From an uncultured Erysipelotrichaceae bacterium (GTDB taxonomy: Bacteria; Bacillota_I; Bacilli_A; RFN20; CAG-826): 6,083 nucleotides of DNA. Position numbers and translations under genes: made by a program. Every line of letters starts with the position of its first letter. Within the stretch, counting starts at the first letter, position 1. Under the pieces are notes generated by a model that worked only from the letters and a program-made list of their open reading frames with translations, searched no databases and was not told the DNA's origin. This document shows positions 1-5,639 of the stretch, piece by piece. The stretch is from positions 1-6,083 of the forward strand of contig CAMYZF010000058.1 of the NCBI GenBank assembly GCA_947303755.1, read 5' to 3'.

Positions 1-134
1 CCGTATTGGAAAACTTCAAGAAGCTCGCCTGCTTCAATGACTAATGATTTCGCTAAATTCTCGCCAGTGTGAAATTGAGACCAATCACGATCGTCTCTAA
101 ATTTCATCAAACGGTCATAGGTTTCTTGTTTCAT
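1..134 (-). CDS. MazG-like nucleotide pyrophosphohydrolase, N-terminal part only (cut by window edge)
   Basis: Only the first 44 codons are visible; the frame is still open at base 1. The start MKQETYDRLMKFRDDRDW, then QFHTGENLAKSL and EAGELLEVFQ, matches the small single-domain MazG-like family, which hydrolyses nucleoside triphosphates to monophosphate plus pyrophosphate in the cytoplasm. The visible EAGELLE (about residues 34-40) supplies the first acidic pair of the metal-binding EExxE...ExxD signature; the second half lies outside the window. Family members are usually about 100-120 residues, so roughly two thirds is missing. The ATG at 134-132 shares one base with the gpmA stop codon (TAATG), which suggests reinitiation by ribosomes finishing gpmA. 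The nearest purine-rich stretch (AAGG, 153-150) is about 15 bases upstream, further than usual. The family is recognised from the N-terminus alone, so the substrate cannot be named. Confidence 0.82.
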   Translation of the reverse strand, partial: MKQETYDRLMKFRDDRDWSQFHTGENLAKSLVIEAGELLEVFQY

Positions 135-883
135 TATTTCTTGGCTTTTCCTTGGTTAGCGACTGCTTCCATTTCAGCTTTAAGAGCAGCTTCATCCATC
201 AAATAATAATGTTTGAGGACTTTGAAATTGTCATCAAATTCATAGACTAATGGGACACCGGTTGGAATGTTAACACCAACGATTTCTTCATCAGCCATTT
301 TATCGAAATATTTGACTAAAGCTCTTAAGGAGTTACCATGGGCAACAACTAAGCATCTTTTGCCTTTTTCCATTTCTGGTTTAATGACTTTTTCAAAATA
401 TGGAACAGCACGTGCGACGGTCATTTCAAGTGACTCGTGAAGTGGGAGGTCCGCTTTAGGAACATCTCTAAATTGTGCTTGATTTGCGGGGTTTCTTGGA
501 TCTTCAGCGGTTAAAGCTGGTGGAGGACAATCATAGCTTCTACGCCAAATCTTGACTTGTTCTTCGCCATATTTTTCGGCGGTTTCAGCTTTGTTTAATC
601 CTTGAAGAGCTCCATAATGACGTTCATTTAATCTCCAGCTTTTGTAGACTGGTAACCATTCACGATCGAGTTCAAATAAAACGTTGTTCATCGTGTGAAT
701 AGCTCTTTTAAGAAGTGAGGTGAAAACGATATCAAAATCGTAGCCTTCTTCTTTTAAGGTCTTACCTGCTCTATGAGCTTCAGCAACACCTTTTTCGGAT
801 AATTCAACATCGGTCCATCCGGTGAAAAGATTTAACTTATTCCATTCGGATTCGCCATGTCTAATCAAAACGAGTTTGTGCAT
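134..883 (-). CDS. gpmA: 2,3-bisphosphoglycerate-dependent phosphoglycerate mutase
   Basis: Interconverts 3-phosphoglycerate and 2-phosphoglycerate in lower glycolysis and gluconeogenesis through a phosphohistidine intermediate, in the cytoplasm. The 249-residue product has the full histidine phosphatase layout. LIRHGESEWN (6-15) carries R8 and the phosphorylated H9. R60 lies in the conserved SLLKRAIHT segment, E87 in NERHYGALQG is the expected acid/base residue, and H182 in VVAHGNSLRALVK is the second catalytic histidine. IPTGVPLVYEF (206-216) is the typical late motif of the cofactor-dependent enzyme. Length equals that of the Escherichia coli enzyme within a residue or so, so the gene looks intact. 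The ATG at 883-881 has a strong AAGGAG site 7 bases upstream. The gene follows pepC after 14 bases and overlaps the MazG-like gene by one base, so it probably belongs to a pepC-gpmA-mazG transcript. Its product feeds the enolase encoded further right on the same strand. Confidence 0.97.
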   Translation of the reverse strand: MHKLVLIRHGESEWNKLNLFTGWTDVELSEKGVAEAHRAGKTLKEEGYDFDIVFTSLLKRAIHTMNNVLFELDREWLPVYKSWRLNERHYGALQGLNKAETAEKYGEEQVKIWRRSYDCPPPALTAEDPRNPANQAQFRDVPKADLPLHESLEMTVARAVPYFEKVIKPEMEKGKRCLVVAHGNSLRALVKYFDKMADEEIVGVNIPTGVPLVYEFDDNFKVLKHYYLMDEAALKAEMEAVANQGKAKK

Positions 884-890
884 TTTTTAT

Positions 891-896
891 CTCCTT
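891..896 (-). promoter_or_regulatory. Ribosome binding site of gpmA
   Basis: AAGGAG on the minus strand, 7 bases before the gpmA ATG. It fills most of the 14-base gap between the pepC stop and gpmA, so there is no room for a separate promoter in the gap. This supports cotranscription with pepC. Confidence 0.85.
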
Positions 897-897
897 A

Positions 898-2229
898 TTA
901 ATCTGCAAGGGAGCCCATTGGATCCCAAGGTTTTAAAACAATTGGGTCAGCGTTGTAGGCATCGAGTTCTTCTTTAGTAAGATACTTCTTATCGACAACT
1001 GCTTGGTAAGTGAATTGATCGAACCAAGAAGCTGACATAATAAAGAATCCTTCTTTACCACGGTCATTGCCCCAAGAATTTTTGATTTTCCATTTGGTTG
1101 GTTTGCCGTTTTCATCAAACGCAACGCCTGTGATACACATCGCGTGATTCATTGCGGATGAGCGGAAATCTAAAGATTCACCTTTATCCATCTTGATATC
1201 CAAATCTAATAAAGATTTAAAATCGAATTCGCGGTCATCCCAGACACCGCGCATTCTGTCTCCATAGGAGGAAACATCGCTACCAAACCAAACGATCTTG
1301 CCATCTTTAAGTTGAGCAAGAATGAGTTCTTTAAGTCTTTCCATAGGAAGATTGAGGTGTTTAACAATTTTGCCACCTGCAACATTGCCTAAGTATTCAA
1401 CTGTATAAGATTTATAGAACGGTTTTGTTTTTGTAGGTGCATTAATGCAACTAACAAAATCATCTAATCGTTTTCCAACGTATTTATCATAGAAAGATTT
1501 TGGAGTGAAACCACGAACGATTTGGAATTGTCCTTTGTCATCTGTGTATTTAAGATCAAAGGATTTTGGTGGTACTCCATAGCAGCTTACTAAGGCGCGA
1601 TAGAATCTTCTCATATATGATTCTTTAAGTTCTTCGACACCTTTCATACCCTTCTTAGCCTTAACAGCGCGGGCTTCAGAAGCGAATTTTCTAATTTCAC
1701 CATTGAGAAGAGAATTTAAAATTCTAGTGTTGTTAGAGGTATAAGTTTCAACATAAGCATTCTTTGGGCAAATACCATACTTCTCAACTACGTTGACAAG
1801 CATATCCCATTGACCACCATCACCGATTCCACTTTGAACGAGGAATTGAACGGTACGATCGTCATAGTCTCTATCGATAGTTTCGATTAAAGCTTCTAAG
1901 GTATAGTTGAGTTTTTCTAATTTGTCATAAAAAGCGATATAGCTTTGAGACAATTTGAATGAACCAACATTAATCTTTTTGCCAATTAAATCTCTGATGC
2001 CATTGCAGGCTGCAAAGATCCAACATCTACCGGATGCTTTTTGGTTATTAACGGATGCTGTTTTGATATCAATATCAAAATTAAAGTCCATTTGAGAAAC
2101 AATATCTTTAGATGCTGCCGCGACAGCAATGTCTTGATTTGATAAAGCATGACGTGCGACTGTGCAGACTTTATCTTGCTCGTATTCTTTGAGCAATTCA
2201 TCTAAATGTTCTTTTTTAATTTCTTGCAT
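898..2229 (-). CDS. pepC: Aminopeptidase C, bleomycin hydrolase family (C1B cysteine peptidase)
   Basis: Cytoplasmic cysteine aminopeptidase that removes N-terminal residues from small peptides; family members normally form hexamers with active sites facing an inner cavity. The 443-residue product has the complete papain-like catalytic set: Q63 (oxyanion hole) and nucleophile C69 in NNQKASGRCWIFAACN, H362 in MNHAMCITGV, and N384 in KIKNSWGNDRG. The C-terminus WDPMGSLAD matches the conserved tail that reaches into the active site of this family and limits it to aminopeptidase action; the final Asp after the usual GxLA ending is a small oddity. There is no signal peptide, as expected. The ATG at 2229-2227 has an AAAGGAG site 7 bases upstream. 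It is probably the first gene of a minus-strand operon with gpmA and the MazG-like gene, and it is divergent from add. Length is normal for the family and no frame break is seen. Confidence 0.96.
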   Translation of the reverse strand: MQEIKKEHLDELLKEYEQDKVCTVARHALSNQDIAVAAASKDIVSQMDFNFDIDIKTASVNNQKASGRCWIFAACNGIRDLIGKKINVGSFKLSQSYIAFYDKLEKLNYTLEALIETIDRDYDDRTVQFLVQSGIGDGGQWDMLVNVVEKYGICPKNAYVETYTSNNTRILNSLLNGEIRKFASEARAVKAKKGMKGVEELKESYMRRFYRALVSCYGVPPKSFDLKYTDDKGQFQIVRGFTPKSFYDKYVGKRLDDFVSCINAPTKTKPFYKSYTVEYLGNVAGGKIVKHLNLPMERLKELILAQLKDGKIVWFGSDVSSYGDRMRGVWDDREFDFKSLLDLDIKMDKGESLDFRSSAMNHAMCITGVAFDENGKPTKWKIKNSWGNDRGKEGFFIMSASWFDQFTYQAVVDKKYLTKEELDAYNADPIVLKPWDPMGSLAD

Positions 2230-2236
2230 TGTAAAT

Positions 2237-2243
2237 CTCCTTT
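2237..2243 (-). promoter_or_regulatory. Ribosome binding site of pepC
   Basis: AAAGGAG on the minus strand ends 7 bases before the pepC ATG. This near-perfect Shine-Dalgarno site fixes the start and contrasts with the absence of any such site before add across the same spacer. Confidence 0.85.
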
Positions 2244-2253
2244 AGCAATAAGT

Positions 2254-2281
2254 ATTTTAATATAAAATAATTATTTTTCCA
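2254..2281 (-). promoter_or_regulatory. Candidate vegetative promoter of pepC (operon promoter)
   Basis: On the minus strand TGGAAA (2281-2276) is followed after 16 bases by TAAAAT (2259-2254). These match 4 of 6 and 5 of 6 positions of the sigma-A consensus. Transcription would start near 2247, leaving an untranslated leader of about 17 bases containing the pepC ribosome site. The spacer is very AT-rich, so other -10 hexamers (for example TATATT at 2264-2259) are possible. The position is an inference. Confidence 0.35.
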
Positions 2282-2307
2282 CATATATGCTTAAAAATAT
2301 TTATAAT
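2278..2307 (+). promoter_or_regulatory. Candidate vegetative promoter of add, placed for a leaderless mRNA
   Basis: A perfect TATAAT lies at 2302-2307. TCCACA (2278-2283) sits 18 bases upstream and matches 4 of 6 positions of the -35 consensus. The -10 box is followed by 7 bases and then the ATG at 2315, so the expected transcription start coincides with the A of that start codon. The -35 overlaps the candidate pepC -35 on the other strand. The -10 is clear; the -35 is weaker. Confidence 0.6.
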
Positions 2308-2314
2308 GTTATGT

Positions 2315-3307
2315 ATGAACTACGAAAAATACGCTATTGCAGATATCCATCTTCATTTAGATGGATCCTTATCCCCAAAAGCAGTTATCGATGTTGCCAA
2401 GAAAGAAAATATCGAACTCCCAACTTATGATGAGAAGGAACTCGTTTCTTGTCTTCAAGCACCGGATAACTGCGAATCATTAAATGAATTATTAAAAAGA
2501 TTCGACCTTCCAAATTTGGTTTTACAAAGTAAGTATGGCTTAAAATACTGTACTTTAGATTTGCTTAAACGCATTTCCGATGATGGAGTGAAGTACGCTG
2601 AAATAAGAATGGCTCCTCAACTATCAACCGCTAAAGGTTTATCGCAAGAAGAAGTTGTTCAAACTATGATTGAAGCCTTAAAAGAAGGCGAAGAAAAATA
2701 CGGAATTAAATCAAATCTAATTGTCTGCATGATGAGAGGAAAAGATAATTTCGAAAAGAACAAAGAAACAATTGAACTCGCTAAGAAATATCGCGACCAA
2801 AAAGTATGTGCCGTTGATATCGCTGGAGCGGAAGCACTATTCCCAAATGACATGTTTATCATGGAGTTTGCTTTAGTTAAAAAATATGGACTTAATCTCA
2901 CCATCCATGCTGGTGAAGCCTCTGGTGCAAATTCGGTAAAAACTGCCCTCTCTTATGGAGCAGATCGCATCGGTCATGGCGTCCATGCCATCCAAGATAA
3001 ATCGGTGTGCAAAGAACTTAAAAAAACCGCAATTTGCCTGGAAATTTGTCCAAAATCCAACTTAGACACCAAGGCCATTCGTAGCTATGATGACCTCCCA
3101 ATTAAGGACTATTTGAAGATGGGAATAAAGGTCTCAATTAACTCTGATGATATGACGGTTTGTAACACTTCCGTTAAGAAAGAATACGAGACACTTTCTA
3201 AGCTCGGATTTAAAGAAAACGAACTACGTGAGTTCGCTCTTAATACCATCAATGCAGCCTTCTGTGATCAAGCAACAAAAGACTATCTCAAACAATTCAT
3301 TTTATAA
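2315..3307 (+). CDS. add: Adenosine deaminase
   Basis: Zinc-dependent cytoplasmic enzyme that converts adenosine (and usually deoxyadenosine) to inosine plus ammonia in purine salvage. In the 330-residue product the metal ligands and catalytic residues are all present: HLHLDGS with H12 and H14, LTIHAGEA with H198 and the catalytic E201, RIGHG with H221, and SINSDD with D278 and D279. The last motif reads SDDM where many relatives have TDDP; the acidic pair is kept. I chose the ATG at 2315 rather than the in-frame ATG at 2306. The earlier codon overlaps the -10 box TATAAT (2302-2307), and starting at 2315 places the HxH pair at residues 12 and 14, as in the Escherichia coli enzyme. No Shine-Dalgarno sequence precedes either start. 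It is the only plus-strand gene here, divergent from pepC and overlapping the iminopeptidase gene tail-to-tail by 11 bases. An adenine deaminase-like role is a less likely alternative. Confidence 0.93.
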   Translation: MNYEKYAIADIHLHLDGSLSPKAVIDVAKKENIELPTYDEKELVSCLQAPDNCESLNELLKRFDLPNLVLQSKYGLKYCTLDLLKRISDDGVKYAEIRMAPQLSTAKGLSQEEVVQTMIEALKEGEEKYGIKSNLIVCMMRGKDNFEKNKETIELAKKYRDQKVCAVDIAGAEALFPNDMFIMEFALVKKYGLNLTIHAGEASGANSVKTALSYGADRIGHGVHAIQDKSVCKELKKTAICLEICPKSNLDTKAIRSYDDLPIKDYLKMGIKVSINSDDMTVCNTSVKKEYETLSKLGFKENELREFALNTINAAFCDQATKDYLKQFIL

Positions 3308-4169
3308 ATTTTCGAATCTCATCTAAGGCGATTTCTGGTTCTTCAGCATAGCCAATATGGTGAGATTTTTCTAATAAGACCCACTTCGAGTTTTTGATCT
3401 CTTTATTCATGAGTTCATTTATCGCAATTGTAGATTCATCAAACTTGCCAGAAATAATGAGAGTCTTGTTTTCGATATTCTTAAGATTAGGAATTGTGTT
3501 CCAATTTTTTAAAGTACCTGTTCCAAATAGTTCAGACTTGCCCCACATCTTCACGTAAATTTCTCTATTTGTTTTTGGAAATCTTTTTCTGGTGAATACA
3601 TATTTTTTATCTTTCTTTTTTGAGACGTGTTCTTGATAAAAACGTTTAAGACCTTTTTTCAAAATCTTCTTGTCCACTTCTTTGAAGTGATAATCATCAA
3701 TAATGGCTTGTTTCTCATCTTCTGGATAAGTTTCAATCATCTTAAAATGTTCATCGTTCCAAATCTTCGTGGATGGAAGAGTTGAAAATAAAATCAATTT
3801 ATCTAATCCATCATGTTTTCTTGTTGTGACCCACTCTAAAGCGAGCATGCCACCCCATGAATGACCTAAGATATTAAACTTCTTTAATCCAAAATATTTG
3901 ATGACGTTTTCAAGTTCGTCTAAATATGTTTCAAAAGTCCATAAGTCTTCATGTCCTTTAGGAACTCTAGAATAACCGCAACCAAGTTGATCATAGAAGA
4001 TTAGAGGAACTCCGTCTTTCGCGAGTTCTTCAATTGGTTCATATCTTTCATCGCATCCACCTGGACCGCCATGAAGGATGATTAAAGGTGTGCCTTTTTT
4101 TACATCTCCAAAGGTATAACAAAAAGTGTAGAAGCCTTTATATGGAATATGATGCACTACTCTTTTCAT
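3297..4169 (-). CDS. pip: Proline iminopeptidase-family alpha/beta hydrolase (peptidase family S33)
   Basis: Probably releases N-terminal proline, and perhaps other residues, from short peptides in the cytoplasm, complementing PepC. The 290-residue product shows the alpha/beta hydrolase order: HGGPGG (33-38, oxyanion hole, hallmark of this peptidase group), YDQLGCGYS (59-67), nucleophile elbow GHSWGG with S104, acid D244 in GKFDE, and H270 in KSHHIGYAEEPE as the likely catalytic histidine. The region about 135-215 is the helical cap, here rich in lysine. Length is usual for the family. The gene ends in TGA, showing that TGA is a stop in this organism. The ATG at 4169 has no Shine-Dalgarno site, and the next in-frame Met (M108) lies beyond the catalytic serine, so no other ATG is plausible. 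A -10-like TATTAT sits 7 bases upstream. The S33 family is well supported; strict proline specificity cannot be read from sequence. Confidence 0.88.
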   Translation of the reverse strand: MKRVVHHIPYKGFYTFCYTFGDVKKGTPLIILHGGPGGCDERYEPIEELAKDGVPLIFYDQLGCGYSRVPKGHEDLWTFETYLDELENVIKYFGLKKFNILGHSWGGMLALEWVTTRKHDGLDKLILFSTLPSTKIWNDEHFKMIETYPEDEKQAIIDDYHFKEVDKKILKKGLKRFYQEHVSKKKDKKYVFTRKRFPKTNREIYVKMWGKSELFGTGTLKNWNTIPNLKNIENKTLIISGKFDESTIAINELMNKEIKNSKWVLLEKSHHIGYAEEPEIALDEIRKFIK

Positions 4170-4176
4170 AGAAAAT

Positions 4177-4182
4177 ATAATA
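4177..4182 (-). promoter_or_regulatory. Candidate -10 box for a leaderless pip transcript
   Basis: TATTAT on the minus strand is followed by exactly 7 bases (ATTTTCT) and the pip ATG. Any -35 would fall inside the enolase terminator stem, where the best 18-base-spaced hexamer, GTCTCA, matches only 3 of 6 positions. The call rests on three points: the geometry matches that of add, no ribosome site is present, and there is little space between terminator and gene. Confidence 0.4.
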
Positions 4183-4210
4183 ACAAAAAGAGTCCCGTAA
4201 TGAGACTCTT
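4183..4210 (-). terminator. Intrinsic terminator of eno
   Basis: Read on the minus strand, AAGAGTCTC (4210-4202), loop ATTAC (4201-4197) and GGGACTCTT (4196-4188) form a 9-bp stem with one G-T pair. A short T run follows (five T in all, two of them in the stem, then GTTATTAT). It lies 19 bases after the enolase stop and about 14-18 bases before the pip start, so it separates eno from pip. On the plus strand it lacks a good T tract. Confidence 0.85.
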
Positions 4211-4229
4211 AATTTGTATTTCGGTTTAC

Positions 4230-5531
4230 TTATTTACGAAATTTGAAGGCATTTAAGCCAGCATATTTGGCTTTGGCACCGAGTTCTTCTTCGATACGGA
4301 GAAGTTGATTGTATTTGTTAACTCTTTCACCACGGCATGGAGCGCCAGTCTTAATTTGACCAGTTGCTAAGCCAACGCATAAGTCAGCGATAAATGTATC
4401 TTCGGTTTCACCTGAACGGTGGGAAGTAACTGCTGTATAACCAGCATCATGAGCCATCTTAATAGCGGCTTTTGTTTCTTTGACTGAACCGATTTGGTTG
4501 AGCTTGATGAGAATGGAATTGGCTGCGCCAACTTTGATACCATTAGCAAGTCTTTCAACGTTTGTAACGAATAAGTCATCACCAACGAGTTGGACTTTGC
4601 CACCGATCTTAGCGGTGAGTTTCTTCCAACCTTCCCAGTCTTCTTCGTCGAGGATATCTTCGTAAGAAACGATTGGGAATTCTTCAAGAAGTTTTGCCCA
4701 GTGTTCGATTAATTCGTCGCTGGTCATATGTTTCTTTTGTTTTGGTAAGTAGTAGTAACCAACACCTTTTTCTGCATCTTTCCATTCGGAAGCAGCAGCA
4801 TCCATCGCTAACATAAAGTCTTTACCTGGGACATAGCCGGCATCTTTAATAGCTTTGACGATTTCTGCTAAAACTTCTTCATCAGAAGCAAGGTTTGGAG
4901 CGAAGCCACCTTCGTCACCGACTGAAACTGCTAAGCCTTTGGCTTTTAAGTTCTTTGCGAGGACGTGATAGACTTCTGAACACCAACGTAAACATTCTCT
5001 GAAGTTTGGAGCGCCAACTGGCATAATCATGAACTCTTGTGAGTCAACGGTATTGCTAGCGTGGCAGCCACCATTAAGGATGTTCATCATTGGAACTGGT
5101 AAGACAACGTCTTTACCATTTGCTAAATATTTGTATAATGGGACACCTTTGATTTGAGCGGCTAATTTGTTAACTGCTAAGGAAACAGCAAGAATTGCGT
5201 TAGCACCTAATTTGGTTTTACCTTTGGTACCATCAATTGCAAGCATCTTTTCATCGATTGCATCTGGATTAGAAGCATCTAAGCCTTTTAATTCTTTTGC
5301 AAGGATGTCGTTAACGTTAGCGACTGCTTTTAAGGTTCCTTTTCCAAGGTAACGTTTTTTGTCACCATCGCGAAGCTCTAAAGCTTCATAGATACCAGTT
5401 GAAGCGCCACTTGGGACTTCAGCGCGAGCCATCATGCCGTTTTCTAAGACGACATCAACTTCAACGGTAGGATTTCCACGTGAGTCGAGAATTTCACGAC
5501 CGTGGATGGATTTGATTTTAGTATTTTCCAT
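4230..5531 (-). CDS. eno: Enolase (phosphopyruvate hydratase)
   Basis: Converts 2-phosphoglycerate to phosphoenolpyruvate in glycolysis; magnesium-dependent, cytoplasmic, and sometimes also surface-displayed in Gram-positives. The 433-residue product is full length. DSRGNPTVEVDV (16-27) and the mobile loop SGASTGIYE (41-49) are present, with H157 in GGCHASNT, E166 in the QEFMIMP segment and catalytic E207 in SVGDEGGFAPN. Magnesium ligands are D244 (MDAAASE), E291 (SYED) and D318 (VGDDLFVTN). Catalytic K343 lies in LIKLNQIGS, followed by SHRSGETED (370-378) and K394. SYEDILDEEDW differs from the common SIEDGLDEDDW in that a Gly is replaced by Ile next to a metal ligand. An AAGGA site 7 bases before the ATG, a promoter upstream and a terminator downstream make it a likely single-gene transcript. 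It acts directly after the gpmA product. Confidence 0.98.
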   Translation of the reverse strand: MENTKIKSIHGREILDSRGNPTVEVDVVLENGMMARAEVPSGASTGIYEALELRDGDKKRYLGKGTLKAVANVNDILAKELKGLDASNPDAIDEKMLAIDGTKGKTKLGANAILAVSLAVNKLAAQIKGVPLYKYLANGKDVVLPVPMMNILNGGCHASNTVDSQEFMIMPVGAPNFRECLRWCSEVYHVLAKNLKAKGLAVSVGDEGGFAPNLASDEEVLAEIVKAIKDAGYVPGKDFMLAMDAAASEWKDAEKGVGYYYLPKQKKHMTSDELIEHWAKLLEEFPIVSYEDILDEEDWEGWKKLTAKIGGKVQLVGDDLFVTNVERLANGIKVGAANSILIKLNQIGSVKETKAAIKMAHDAGYTAVTSHRSGETEDTFIADLCVGLATGQIKTGAPCRGERVNKYNQLLRIEEELGAKAKYAGLNAFKFRK

Positions 5532-5538
5532 TAATTTT

Positions 5539-5544
5539 TCCTTC
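5539..5544 (-). promoter_or_regulatory. Ribosome binding site of eno
   Basis: GAAGGA on the minus strand, 7 bases before the enolase ATG (AAGGA core at 5543-5539). It agrees with the conserved start MENTKIKSIHGREILDSRG. Confidence 0.8.
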
Positions 5545-5554
5545 TTTGCGAATA

Positions 5555-5570
5555 AGATAATAAATTATCT
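5555..5570. repeat. Perfect 7-bp inverted repeat over the eno -10 box (possible operator)
   Basis: AGATAAT (5555-5561), two-base centre AA, ATTATCT (5564-5570). The -10 hexamer of eno (5562-5557) lies within it, so a protein bound here would block the promoter. A further AGATAAT half-site occurs at 5619-5625, about 64 bases away, close to six helical turns. It could also be chance symmetry in AT-rich DNA; no regulator is identified. Confidence 0.4.
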
Positions 5571-5586
5571 AGCCACCAAAAGTCAA
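5557..5586 (-). promoter_or_regulatory. Promoter of eno, vegetative sigma type
   Basis: On the minus strand TTGACT (5586-5581; 5 of 6 matches to TTGACA) is followed after 18 bases by TATTAT (5562-5557; 5 of 6 matches to TATAAT). Transcription would start near 5550, giving an untranslated leader of about 20 bases that includes the AAGGA site. This is the best-formed two-box promoter in the window, fitting a highly expressed glycolytic gene. The -10 lies inside an inverted repeat that could be an operator. Confidence 0.7.
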
Positions 5587-5597
5587 GATGCGCGCAA

Positions 5598-5612
5598 AAG
5601 AAAACGCTTTAC
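5598..5612 (+). promoter_or_regulatory. Weak cre-like (CcpA-type) pseudo-palindrome upstream of eno
   Basis: The 15 bases AAGAAAACGCTTTAC match 12 of 15 positions of WTGNAARCGNWWWCA (ambiguous positions counted as matches), with the central AARCGNWWW intact. The site lies 11 bases upstream of the eno -35, where CcpA sites in Bacillota can activate. The outer positions fail, so this is only a candidate. Confidence 0.22.
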
Positions 5613-5639
5613 GAGATTAGATAATTTTATGAAAACTAA

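Noticed and set aside
2230..2305. Riboswitch or structured leader in the pepC-add spacer.
   Set aside because: The spacer is about 76 bases of mostly A and T, filled by the two promoters and the pepC ribosome site. No conserved stem or aptamer-like core is visible.
2306..2314. In-frame ATG at 2306 as the start of adenosine deaminase, adding three residues (MLC).
   Set aside because: It overlaps the TATAAT box, has no ribosome site, and shifts the zinc-binding HxH pair away from its usual distance from the N-terminus. The ATG at 2315 explains all three points better.
3297..3299. TGA read as tryptophan (Mycoplasma-type code), considered because of the AT-rich, Mollicutes-like flavour.
   Set aside because: pip stops at this TGA at the usual family length, and another TGA follows three codons later with no conserved sequence between. 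Standard code 11 fits.
4367..4687. Minus-strand 106-codon frame inside enolase, and a plus-strand frame at 4480-4665.
   Set aside because: Both lie wholly within the strongly conserved enolase coding sequence in other frames, with compositions unlike real proteins.
5590..5595. GCGCGC palindrome upstream of the eno promoter.
   Set aside because: Six bases of alternating G and C are too short to support a regulatory or structural call without a second copy.
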